A DNA stretch of 64,000 nt from Nocardioides allogilvus (GTDB lineage: Bacteria; Actinomycetota; Actinomycetes; Propionibacteriales; Nocardioidaceae), in the NCBI RefSeq assembly GCF_003047285.1, contig NZ_PZYX01000004.1, forward strand, positions 124,001-188,000, read 5' to 3'. The position numbers were made by a program, and so were the translations under genes. The notes below the pieces were generated by a model. It saw only the letters and a list, made by a program, of their open reading frames with translations, did not search any database and had not been told where the DNA came from. Shown here one piece after another: positions 43,206 through 50,859 of this stretch. Within the stretch, counting starts at the first letter, position 1. Every line of letters starts with the position of its first letter.

Positions 43206-43699
43206 GGGCCGCCCGCCGCGACGAGGCGTTCACGGCGTACGTCGCCGCGCGCCAGTCGCACCTGCGCCGCATCGCCTACGCGATCTGTGGCGATTGGCAC
43301 CAGGCCGACGACCTGCTGCAGGTCGCGCTGACGAAGCTCTACGTCGCGTGGCCCCGGCTGCGCCGCGAGGGCGCCGAGGACGCCTACGTCCGCCAGATCA
43401 TCCTGCGCTCGCACATCGACGAGACCCGGCGACCGCACCGGCGCGAGACCCCGGGACTTGACGGCCACGACCGCAGCGCACGCGAGCCGCTGCCGGTCGA
43501 GGAGCGCAGCGCGCTGTTCGAGGCGCTGCAGGAACTGCCGCCGATGCAGCGCAAGGTCGTCGTGCTGCGGCACTGGCTCGGCCTCGACGTGCGTGAGACC
43601 GCGCGTGAGCTCGACATCGCCGAGGGCACGGTGAAGAGCCACTCCTCGCGTGGGCTGGCGACGTTGCAGCGGGCGCTCGCGGAGCCGATCACCCACTGA
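43202..43699 (+). CDS. SigE-family RNA polymerase sigma factor
   Basis: A 165-residue ECF sigma factor of the actinobacterial SigE family. Region 2 has FTAYVAARQSHLRRIAYAIC, GDWHQADDLLQVALTKLYVA and the block DAYVRQIILRSHIDETRR. Region 4 has LPPMQRKVVVLRHWLGLDV and RETARELDIAEGTVKSHSSR. Its start overlaps the stop codon of the membrane protein, so the two are coexpressed. In contrast to the upstream sigma-like gene it keeps the full acidic DDLLQ motif and is probably the active sigma factor of the locus. Confidence 0.9.
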   Translation: MRAARRDEAFTAYVAARQSHLRRIAYAICGDWHQADDLLQVALTKLYVAWPRLRREGAEDAYVRQIILRSHIDETRRPHRRETPGLDGHDRSAREPLPVEERSALFEALQELPPMQRKVVVLRHWLGLDVRETARELDIAEGTVKSHSSRGLATLQRALAEPITH

Positions 43700-43746
43700 A
43701 CAGTGCTGGATCTCCGGCACCAGGCGGGGGACGATCCAGCACCGTT
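43699..43746. repeat. Palindromic repeat, copy 2 of the 28160 family
   Basis: Arms AACAGTGCTGGATC and GATCCAGCACCGTT (13 of 14 matched) around TCCGGCACCAGGCGGGGGAC, begun at the last base of the sigma stop codon. The loop keeps the CGGCACCAGG half of the inner arm of copy 1 but not the other half. It probably serves as a transcription terminator here. Confidence 0.75.
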
Positions 43747-43805
43747 GGCGGTGCACTAACCTCGGCGCACATTCCGGCAGGCAGCCGACGGATCACGGGG
43801 GAACC

Positions 43806-44186
43806 ATGAGCATCGACGAGACACTGACGCAGGGCGTGCAGCGCGAGGACGACGAGGACCAGGCCCTGACGAGGGGCATCGTCGCCTCTGCGCTCGGCCT
43901 GACCGCCCTCATGGGTGGCGGCATCCTGGCCAACGCGTTCCAGTACTGGTCGATCGACATCGTCAACCAGGGCAACCCGTCCGGAGCCAACCTGGTCCAC
44001 GCATTGGCCACCGTCCCCGCGATCATCCTGGGCATCGCCGCGGTCGTGCTCGGTCTCAGCGCGGCCCGGTCGATCCACACCCTCGCCTCGGCCACCGGCA
44101 AGGCAGGCGCCATCACCGGGATCCTCGCCATCGTGGGCGGCGCGCTGTGGGCCGTGGCGATCCTGAAGTCCGACCTCTACTCGTAG
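43806..44186 (+). CDS. Hypothetical three-helix membrane protein
   Basis: A 126-residue protein with an acidic N-terminus (IDETLTQGVQREDDEDQALT) and three hydrophobic segments (IVASALGLTALMGGGILANA, LVHALATVPAIILGIAAVVL and AITGILAIVGGALWAVAI). I do not recognise a family. A GGGG site precedes the ATG. A TAACCT -10-like element lies about 45 bases upstream, after the palindrome, so it seems to be transcribed on its own. Confidence 0.65.
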   Translation: MSIDETLTQGVQREDDEDQALTRGIVASALGLTALMGGGILANAFQYWSIDIVNQGNPSGANLVHALATVPAIILGIAAVVLGLSAARSIHTLASATGKAGAITGILAIVGGALWAVAILKSDLYS

Positions 44187-44192
44187 GGCCTT

Positions 44193-44321
44193 GGTTTCGA
44201 CACGCTCGCTGGCGCTCGCTGCTCAACCAGCGGTCGACACGCTCGCTGCTCAACCAGCGGCCGACACGCTCGCTGGCGCTCGCTGCTCAACCAGCGGTCG
44301 ACACGCTCGCTGCTCAACCAG
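44193..44321. repeat. Tandem array of four REP-like units
   Basis: Long and short units alternate. The long units (44193-44233, 44261-44297) contain CGACACGCTCGCTGGCGCTC then GCTGCTCAACCAGCGG. The short units (44234-44260, 44298-44321) lack the GGCGCTCGCTG centre. It fills nearly all of the 141 bases between two convergent genes, ending six bases from the trmH-type stop codon. Confidence 0.85.
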
Positions 44322-44327
44322 CCGGGG

Positions 44328-45002
44328 TCAGCCCCGCCAGGCGTCGTCGGCCGACAGGTCGGCGTACGACCGGATCCACGAATGCATGGCGATCGCGGCC
44401 GCGGACGAGGCATTGATCGACCGCGTCGAGCCGAACTGCGCGATCGAGAACGTCCCGCCGCACACCTCGCGCGCGAGCTCCGAGAGCCCGGGGCCCTCCT
44501 GGCCGAAGAGGAAGCAGACGTCGCGCGGCAGCGTCATCGTCTCGAGGTGCTCGCTGCCCGGGAGGTTGTCGATCCCGAGCAGTCGGACACCGATCGAGTG
44601 CAGGTACGCAGCCAGGTCCTCGGCGGTCGCGTGGTGCCGCACGTGCTGGTAGCGGTCGGTGACCATCGCGCCGCGACGGTTCCAGCGGCGGTTGCCGACG
44701 ATGTGGATCTCCGCTGCGAGGAACGCGTTCGCCGTACGCACGATGGTGCCGATGTTGAAGTCGTGCTGCCAGTTCTCGATCGCGACGTGGAACGAGTGCC
44801 GGCGGGTGTCGAGGTCGGCGACGATCGCGGCCATCGACCAGTAGCGGTAGCGGTCGACGACGTTGCGCCGATCACCGTCGCGCAGGAGGTCGGGGTCGTA
44901 GCGGTCCCCGTCGGGCCACGGCCCCTCCCACGGGCCGAGCCCGACCTCGGGCGGGCCGTGCGGCATCGGGTCGTACGGCGCCCGCTCCTGCTCTTCTTCC
45001 AC
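44328..45002 (-). CDS. TrmH (SpoU) family RNA 2'-O-methyltransferase
   Basis: A 224-residue SAM-dependent RNA ribose methyltransferase with the trefoil-knot motifs in order: motif 1 VAIENWQHDFNIGTIVRTAN, motif 2 CFLFGQEGPGLSELA, motif 3 FGSTRSINASSAAAIAMHSW. The acidic N-terminal extension is unique. The GTG start follows TAGGGT by six bases, so it is probably leaderless. The divergent dedA-type gene is leaderless too, so two promoters share a 40-base gap. tRNA or rRNA target unknown. Confidence 0.9.
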   Translation of the reverse strand: MEEEQERAPYDPMPHGPPEVGLGPWEGPWPDGDRYDPDLLRDGDRRNVVDRYRYWSMAAIVADLDTRRHSFHVAIENWQHDFNIGTIVRTANAFLAAEIHIVGNRRWNRRGAMVTDRYQHVRHHATAEDLAAYLHSIGVRLLGIDNLPGSEHLETMTLPRDVCFLFGQEGPGLSELAREVCGGTFSIAQFGSTRSINASSAAAIAMHSWIRSYADLSADDAWRG

Positions 45003-45042
45003 GACCCAACCCTATGGGGATTCCCCGGTTAGGCTGACCGAC

Positions 45043-45774
45043 GTGAACTTGCTCCTGGACCTCCAGCCGCTCCTGCTCGGCATGGACTGGATGGATCCCA
45101 ACTGGCTGCTGCGGGAGTTCGGGGGCGCGCTGTTCTGGCTCAGCCTCGCGATCATCTTCGTGGAGTGCGGGCTGTTCTTCCCGTTCCTGCCCGGTGACAC
45201 GTTGCTCTTCGCGATGGGCCTGTTCATCGCGACCGAGCGCATCGACGTCTTCCCCGGCCCGGAGTGGATCGAGCTCGTGGTCGCCCTCACCCTCTTCACT
45301 CTCGCCGGGATCGGCGGCAACGTCGCGGGTTACGAGATCGGTCGCAAGATCGGCCCGCCGCTCTACGAGCGCGACGGCCGCATCCTCAAGCGCAAGTACT
45401 TCGACCAGACGACCGCGTTCTTCGACAAGCACGGCAACAAGGCGCTCGTCATCGGCCGCTTCGTGCCGTTCGTCCGCACCTACATCACGGTCGTCGCCGG
45501 CGTGACCCGCATGGACCGCGGCCGCTTCTTCCTGTGGAGCCTGGTCGGCGCGGTCGGCTGGGTCCTGTCGATCACCCTGCTCGGCTTCTTCCTCGGCTCG
45601 GCCTTCCCGGGCCTGGGCGAGCAGATCGACAAGCTGATCATCCTGATCCTGGCCTTCTCGCTGATCCCGATCGCCTGGGAGTGGTGGCGGCACAAGCGCA
45701 CCAACGCCCCCGAGGCCGACGACCGGGACGGCGACGGCGTGCCCGACCGCGACATCGCCGGCCGGGACGTCTGA
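45043..45774 (+). CDS. DedA family membrane protein
   Basis: A 243-residue polytopic protein of the DedA/SNARE-associated family, thought to work in membrane lipid or undecaprenyl phosphate translocation and envelope stress. Signatures are FVECGLFFPFLPGDTLLFAM, GGNVAGYEIGRKIGP, FFDKHGNKALVIGRFVPFVR and the glycine-rich helix RFFLWSLVGAVGWVLS. Helices are visible near 30-50, 70-95, 150-175 and 185-205; the C-terminal tail is acidic. The GTG start follows TAGGCT by seven bases (probably leaderless). Confidence 0.93.
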   Translation: MNLLLDLQPLLLGMDWMDPNWLLREFGGALFWLSLAIIFVECGLFFPFLPGDTLLFAMGLFIATERIDVFPGPEWIELVVALTLFTLAGIGGNVAGYEIGRKIGPPLYERDGRILKRKYFDQTTAFFDKHGNKALVIGRFVPFVRTYITVVAGVTRMDRGRFFLWSLVGAVGWVLSITLLGFFLGSAFPGLGEQIDKLIILILAFSLIPIAWEWWRHKRTNAPEADDRDGDGVPDRDIAGRDV

Positions 45775-45783
45775 CCGCGCCTC

Positions 45784-45814
45784 GGTCTCGACACGCTCGC
45801 TGCTCAACCAGCGG
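45784..45814. repeat. REP-like repeat, overlapping the pyrE stop codon
   Basis: GGTCTCGACACGCTCGCTGC then TCAACCAGCGG, the short form of the family. On the minus strand GGTTGA of the repeat supplies the last glycine base and the TGA of pyrE (45804-45806). Confidence 0.85.
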
Positions 45815-46340
45815 CGGCAGCCTCGTCCAGCTGCGCCCGCGTGAGTACGGCGCGGATCTCGAGCCCGAGGTCCGCGAGCGGGTTCTCCCCGGCGGGTGAG
45901 CGGTCGATCGCGCACACGACGGTCTCGACGATCGCGCCCGCGTCCCGCAGGGCGTTGGTCGCGTCGCGCACGGCACCACCGGTCGTGATGACGTCCTCGA
46001 TCAGGGTCACCCGGCGACCGGACACGTCCGGGCCCTCGGCGAGCTTGCAGGTGCCGTACTCCTTGGCCTTCTTGCGCACGAACAGCGCCGCCGTGCCGGT
46101 CTTCGCGCTCACCATCGTGGCGATCGGGATGCCGCCCATCTCGAGGCCGCCGAGCAGCTCGGTGTCGGACGGGAGCAGGTCGAGCATCTGCGTCGCGACC
46201 CGGTCGAGGAGCACCGGGTCGGCCTCGAAGAGGTACTTGTCGAAGTAGGTGTCGGCGACCTGGCCCGAGCGGAGGGTGAACTCCCCCGTCAGTCGGCAGA
46301 GCGCGTTGATGTCGGCCGCGAGGGTGGCGTCAGTGGTCAT
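45804..46340 (-). CDS. pyrE: Orotate phosphoribosyltransferase
   Basis: De novo pyrimidine step 5: orotate plus PRPP give OMP. The 178-residue protein has the PRPP motif VTLIEDVITTGGAV, the substrate region FVRKKAKEYGT and GLEMGGIPIATMVS. ATG at 46340 has GGAGG upstream; the 25-codon upstream extension is not family-like. The last codons (AAAAG and stop) run into a REP-like repeat. No other pyr gene is nearby. Confidence 0.95.
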   Translation of the reverse strand: MTTDATLAADINALCRLTGEFTLRSGQVADTYFDKYLFEADPVLLDRVATQMLDLLPSDTELLGGLEMGGIPIATMVSAKTGTAALFVRKKAKEYGTCKLAEGPDVSGRRVTLIEDVITTGGAVRDATNALRDAGAIVETVVCAIDRSPAGENPLADLGLEIRAVLTRAQLDEAAAAG

Positions 46341-46458
46341 GGGGGCATCCTCCCGCACGTCACGGAAGTGCCCAAGACAGGGGATCCGGTGGCCGCCCGC
46401 TCGGAGTAGCGTCAAAAATCGGGCGGGGGTCGCGGGTCTCTCAAAGGAGTGTCACAAC

Positions 46459-47826
46459 ATGAGCACGTCCATCGATGCCCTGCGCGAGCAGGTGCGGGCT
46501 CAGATCATCACGGCCGACGACTCGGCGTACGACGATGCGCGAGCCGTGCACAACGGCATGTTCGATCGCAAACCTCTCGCCATCCTTCGGGCCGAACAGG
46601 TGGCCGACGTCGTGGCCGGCGTCAACTACGCCCGCGACGCCGGCGTCGAGCTGGCGGTTCGCGGCGGGGGTCACAGCGCGCCGGGCTTCGGTAGCACCGA
46701 CGGCGGACTGGTCATCGACCTGTCGGGCATGCGCGGCGTCCACGTCGATCCGCGAGCGCTCACCGCACGAGCGGGAGGCGGTGCCACGTGGGGCGACTAC
46801 AACTACGCGACCCACGCCTACGGGCTCGCCAGCACGGGCGGCATCGTCTCGACCACCGGTGTCGGTGGACTGACGCTCAACGGCGGGATCGGCTACCTCA
46901 CCCGCGGGCAGGGCTTGTCGATCGACTGCCTGGCCTCGGCCGAGGTCGTGACGGCGGACGGACAGGTCCGGACCGCGAGCGCCGAGGAGAACCCCGACCT
47001 CTTCTGGGCGATCCGGGGCGGGGGCGGCAACTTCGGGGTCGTCACGTCGTTCGAGTTCAACGTGCAACCGGTCAAGGATGCTTACGTCGGGCTCTTCTTC
47101 TATGAGCTGGAGCATGCCGGCGACCTGCTGCGATTCTTCCGCGACTGGATCCAGGATGCGCCACGCGAGTACGGCGCGTTCCCGGCATTCCAGGTGGCGC
47201 CTCCGCTGCCCTTCGTCCCGGAGGACCGCCACGGCGACACGTTCTGCGTCGCCGTCGTGCATTGGACCGGACCGATGGACGAGGGCGAGAAGGCCATGCA
47301 GCCCTTCCGCGACCTGGCGCCGCGCGTGGCCGAGATGTGCGATGTCTGGCCCTATCCGCAGCTGAACGGCGCGTTCGACGGGCTCTTCCCCAAGGGGATC
47401 CGCAGCTACTGGAAGGGCGCCTACGTGATGGAGCTGACCGATGAGGCGATCGAGGCGCACCTGGCCCACGGACCGCACGCTCCCGACGCGAGCTCGACGA
47501 TGCACCTCTATCCGATCAACGGCGCCGCTCACGACCCGAGTCCGAGCGACACCGCGTTCGCCTACCGCAGCGCGACGTACGCTGCCGTGATCCTGTCCGC
47601 GTGGCAGGACCCCGCCCTCGACGTGGAGCGTCGCCAGTGGGTCCGCGACTACTACGACGCGATCTCACCCCACAGCGAGCGCGGCGGCTACCTCGGCTTC
47701 ATGGCCGAGGACGACGCCGACAAGGTCGAGGACAACTTCGCGGGCAACTACCCGCGGCTGACCGAGGTCAAGCGTGCCTACGACCCCGACAACCTGTTCC
47801 GGCTCAACCAGAACATCGTGCCCTGA
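46459..47826 (+). CDS. FAD-binding oxidoreductase, berberine-bridge-enzyme type
   Basis: A 455-residue flavoenzyme of the BBE-like/FAD-linked oxidase family. The FAD domain has LAVRGGGHSAPGFGSTDGGL, where His72 is the expected covalent FAD site, and VGGLTLNGGIGYLTRGQGLS. The second covalent Cys of bicovalent members is absent (TTGVGGLTLNGG), so attachment is by His only. IRGGGGNFGVVTSFEF and the C-terminal BBE tail (RAYDPDNLFRLNQNIVP) complete the family. There is no signal peptide. The ATG has AAAGGAG nine bases upstream. Substrate unknown; sugars or secondary metabolites are typical. Confidence 0.92.
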   Translation: MSTSIDALREQVRAQIITADDSAYDDARAVHNGMFDRKPLAILRAEQVADVVAGVNYARDAGVELAVRGGGHSAPGFGSTDGGLVIDLSGMRGVHVDPRALTARAGGGATWGDYNYATHAYGLASTGGIVSTTGVGGLTLNGGIGYLTRGQGLSIDCLASAEVVTADGQVRTASAEENPDLFWAIRGGGGNFGVVTSFEFNVQPVKDAYVGLFFYELEHAGDLLRFFRDWIQDAPREYGAFPAFQVAPPLPFVPEDRHGDTFCVAVVHWTGPMDEGEKAMQPFRDLAPRVAEMCDVWPYPQLNGAFDGLFPKGIRSYWKGAYVMELTDEAIEAHLAHGPHAPDASSTMHLYPINGAAHDPSPSDTAFAYRSATYAAVILSAWQDPALDVERRQWVRDYYDAISPHSERGGYLGFMAEDDADKVEDNFAGNYPRLTEVKRAYDPDNLFRLNQNIVP

Positions 47827-47860
47827 GTGGAGTCCATCACCAGGTCGTAGGGTCGCGTGC

Positions 47861-49030
47861 ATGAACTCATCCCGGCTCGCACGCCGGCTCGACGGCATCC
47901 CGCCGACGGTCTTCTCCGAGATGTCCGCGCTGGCTGCCCGGACGGGGGCGATCAACCTCGGCCAGGGGTTCCCCGACGTCGACGGTCCGCCGTCGGTGAT
48001 CGCGTCCGCGGTGGCGGCGCTGCAGAGCGGCGCCAACCAATATGCCCCCGGCATCGGCGTGCCCGCCCTGCGCCAGGCGATCGCCCGGCACCAGCAGCGC
48101 CACTACGGACTCGAGCTCGATCCCGACCGAGAGGTCGTCGTCACGACCGGCTGCACCGAGGGCATCGCGGCGGCCCTGCTCGGACTGATCGATCCGGGTG
48201 ACGAGGTCGTCGTCCTGGAGCCCTACTACGACAGCTACCTCGCCATGATCGAGATGTGCGGCGCCGTACGCCGACCGGTGACGCTGCGAGCGCCGGAGTT
48301 CCGTCTCGACGCCGACGCCCTGCGTGCGGCGGTCGGGCCCCGGACGCGCGCGATCCTGCTCAACAGCCCGCACAACCCGACCGGGACCGTGCTGACCCGC
48401 GCCGAGCTGCAGGCCGTCGCCGACGTCGCGATCGAGCGCGACCTCGTCGTGATCACCGACGAGGTCTACGAGCACCTCGTCTTCGACTCCCACGAGCACG
48501 TGCCGCTCGCGACGCTGCCGGGGATGTGGGAGCGCACGCTGACGCTGTCGAGCGCCGGCAAGAGCTATTCGTTCACCGGCTGGAAGGTCGGCTGGGCGAC
48601 GGGGCCGGCCTCGCTCGTGGGGGCGGTGCTGGCGGCGAAGCAGTGGCTGACGTTCACCTCCGGCTCGCCGCTGCAGCCGGCGGTGGCGCATGCGCTGGAC
48701 CGCGAGCCCGACTGGCCGACCGCGCTCGCCCGCTCGCTGCAGGACCGTCGCGACCTGCTCGTCGCCGGGCTCGCGGACGCCGGGCTGGTGGCGCGGGTGC
48801 CGGAGGGGACCTACTTCGCGACCACCGACATCAGCCACCTCGGCTGGGAGGACGGCAGCTCCTTCTGCCTCGCGCTGCCCGAGCGGGCCGGCGTCGTGGC
48901 GATCCCCAACCAGGCGTTCTACGACGACCAGGACGCAGGACGGCACATGGTGCGCTGGGCCTTCTGCAAGGAGCCCGACCTCATCTCCGAGGGCGTACGG
49001 CGACTGGCGGCCGCCGACCTGACGCGCTGA
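47861..49030 (+). CDS. Class I/II aminotransferase (DapC/KAT-like)
   Basis: A 389-residue PLP enzyme of fold type I. It has INLGQGFPDVDGP, the PLP lysine in LTLSSAGKSYSFTGWKVGWA, LLNSPHNPTGTVL and DEVYEHLVFDSHEHV. It resembles actinobacterial DapC (N-succinyldiaminopimelate aminotransferase, lysine synthesis) and kynurenine aminotransferases; sequence alone does not separate them. The ATG follows TAGGGT by seven bases (probably leaderless). Upstream in-frame codons belong to the previous gene. Confidence 0.88.
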   Translation: MNSSRLARRLDGIPPTVFSEMSALAARTGAINLGQGFPDVDGPPSVIASAVAALQSGANQYAPGIGVPALRQAIARHQQRHYGLELDPDREVVVTTGCTEGIAAALLGLIDPGDEVVVLEPYYDSYLAMIEMCGAVRRPVTLRAPEFRLDADALRAAVGPRTRAILLNSPHNPTGTVLTRAELQAVADVAIERDLVVITDEVYEHLVFDSHEHVPLATLPGMWERTLTLSSAGKSYSFTGWKVGWATGPASLVGAVLAAKQWLTFTSGSPLQPAVAHALDREPDWPTALARSLQDRRDLLVAGLADAGLVARVPEGTYFATTDISHLGWEDGSSFCLALPERAGVVAIPNQAFYDDQDAGRHMVRWAFCKEPDLISEGVRRLAAADLTR

Positions 49031-49038
49031 TCAGGTCG

Positions 49039-50010
49039 TCAGCGCGGCTCGAGCCAGGCCCGCACGTCGGGCCGGCGCAGGCAGCTCACCGTCGTCAGCG
49101 CGGCGAGGGCGGGGATGAGCGCCACCGGTGATCCGAGCGCGGCGACGATGCAAAAGAAGGCGCACAGGGCGGAGCTGATCAGCAGGCCCTTCGCGGCCCA
49201 GGCGCGACGGCGCGCGGTGAGCACGGCCAGCACGACGGCGAGACCGGACCACAGGGTCGCCAGCCCGCCGGAGACGAAGGCCGTCGTCAGCAGCAGGGAC
49301 TCGCTGACGCCCTGCTCCTCGAGGTCGGGGTTCTGCCGGCGCAGCTCCTCGAGCACGAGGTCGGACTGGGTCGCGAGCAGCGCCAGGCTGACCAGCGTCA
49401 GCACCAGCACGATGCCGGCCACCACGACCGTGAGGACGAACGCGACCTTCACCGGGTCGGGACGCTGGTCGGGCGCCGGGGCGCCGACGGACCAGCCGGT
49501 GGACGACGTCGGGGGCAGCTCGGGCCGGGCGGTCCCGGTGGGCGCCTGCTCCGCCCGCAGCGGCCTCGCCGGCTCCGGGATCGGCTTGCCGGCCAGCCAC
49601 TCGCGCGACGGCGAGAACCACAGCATCCCGGCCGCGATCGCGACCACCGACGACATGAAGCCGCCGGCGACGAGGCCGGTCAGGAAGATGGGCACCGCGA
49701 GCAGCGACAGGACCAAGCGCGCTTGCCGGCTGCCCTGGAGCACCTGCCAGCCGAGCGCGACGGCGGCCACGGAGCAGACCGCCGCGATCATCGCGAGGAC
49801 GTGCAGGACCTGGATCATCGACTCGACCGAGAGGTCGAGGCCGGAGCCCGGCGCGTCGGCGAGGAACTTCTCGATCGACTCGCGGGTCTCGATCGAGCGC
49901 AGCCGCGAGACGGTGTCCCAGACGGACAGCACGACGAAGCTCGAGGCCAGCATCACCATCACGCCGGCCATGGTGGTCTGGCGCGGGCGGGGCGCGGTCG
50001 TCGTACTCAC
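49039..50010 (-). CDS. Hypothetical multi-pass membrane protein
   Basis: A 323-residue protein with about seven hydrophobic segments, split by a Pro/Ala-rich cytoplasmic loop (PARPLRAEQAPTGTARPELP). Segments include MVMLASSFVVLSVW, MIAAVCSVAAVALGWQVL, LVLSLLAVPIFLTGLVAGG, VAFVLTVVVAGIVLVLTLVS and LLISSALCAFFCIVAALGSP. No family signature seen. GTG at 50010 is preceded by a weak GGTGG-like site. It converges with the aminotransferase gene. Confidence 0.7.
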   Translation of the reverse strand: MSTTTAPRPRQTTMAGVMVMLASSFVVLSVWDTVSRLRSIETRESIEKFLADAPGSGLDLSVESMIQVLHVLAMIAAVCSVAAVALGWQVLQGSRQARLVLSLLAVPIFLTGLVAGGFMSSVVAIAAGMLWFSPSREWLAGKPIPEPARPLRAEQAPTGTARPELPPTSSTGWSVGAPAPDQRPDPVKVAFVLTVVVAGIVLVLTLVSLALLATQSDLVLEELRRQNPDLEEQGVSESLLLTTAFVSGGLATLWSGLAVVLAVLTARRRAWAAKGLLISSALCAFFCIVAALGSPVALIPALAALTTVSCLRRPDVRAWLEPR

Positions 50011-50034
50011 CCGCTCATTCCACCATCGAGGTGG

Positions 50035-50832
50035 TTAGGCACTGACGGGGACCAGCCTGCTCGGCCCCATCAGCCCCTCCTTGCGGGCCACGACAGCGGC
50101 CAGGGCGATGGTCGCGGCGGCAGCCAGCAGGTTGATCGCGAGCATGGAGACGCTCTTGACCAGCACGAACGTCTCGAGCGACTGCGACTGCAGCAGCCAC
50201 AGCGTCATCGACGCCTTGGTGAAGCCGAGCACCGCCCACATCGCGGTGAGCTGCCAGAAGAGCCGACGCACCCGCGGCCGCGCGGCCAGCTCGTGGTCCA
50301 TCGGATAGAAGTCGCCCGCGAGCCGAGCCACCATCGGGCGCGCGCTGGCGAGCGAGAGCAGGAAGAGCGCCGCCACGGCCCCGTCGCTGATGACGGGTTG
50401 GAGGAAGTAGAGCCAGGTGCTGTCCGCTGCGATCGAGAGCGCCGTGCGGCCCGTCAGGAGGATGGCCGTCAGGATCAGCAGCCCGGACGTACGCCGACGG
50501 GTCACTGCGCGCCAGGCGATGGCGCCGTACGACCAGGCGAGCGCAGCGATGATCGCCGTCCACACGCCGGCCAGCACGAAGACGCCGTAGAAGACGACCG
50601 CCGGGATGACGACCGCGATCAGCAGGCTGAGCGAGACGCGGTGGATGACTGCCGCCAGGGTCGGGCGGTGGGTGTCATGAGCTGCCAAGGGGGAGAGCCA
50701 ATCCTGCCGGTTCGGGGGCACCGGGCGTTGCGGGGTGTGTCGCCGTGAAATGACGACATCAATCAGCGTCAGGGGGTTCCTCGGCCCTTCCACCGTACGT
50801 CGTGATGCGTCTGCGGTCCTGATTTCCGCCAT
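50035..50832 (-). CDS. VC0807-like polytopic membrane protein
   Basis: A protein with six helices in its conserved part: LLIAVVIPAVVFYGVFVLAG, TAIIAALAWSYGAIAWRAVT, LLILTAILLTGRTALSIAAD, YFLQPVISDGAVAALFLLSL and others, with ARPMVARLAGDFYPMDHELA in a cytoplasmic loop. This is the layout of VC0807-type membrane proteins (intracellular septation protein-like). The start is uncertain: ATG at 50832 gives 265 residues but no ribosome binding site, and the first ~65 residues are not membrane-like. A TTG near 50687 is an alternative. Confidence 0.6.
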   Translation of the reverse strand: MAEIRTADASRRTVEGPRNPLTLIDVVISRRHTPQRPVPPNRQDWLSPLAAHDTHRPTLAAVIHRVSLSLLIAVVIPAVVFYGVFVLAGVWTAIIAALAWSYGAIAWRAVTRRRTSGLLILTAILLTGRTALSIAADSTWLYFLQPVISDGAVAALFLLSLASARPMVARLAGDFYPMDHELAARPRVRRLFWQLTAMWAVLGFTKASMTLWLLQSQSLETFVLVKSVSMLAINLLAAAATIALAAVVARKEGLMGPSRLVPVSA

Positions 50833-50859
50833 TCGAGCGGCCAGAGGCGCCGACGCGGG

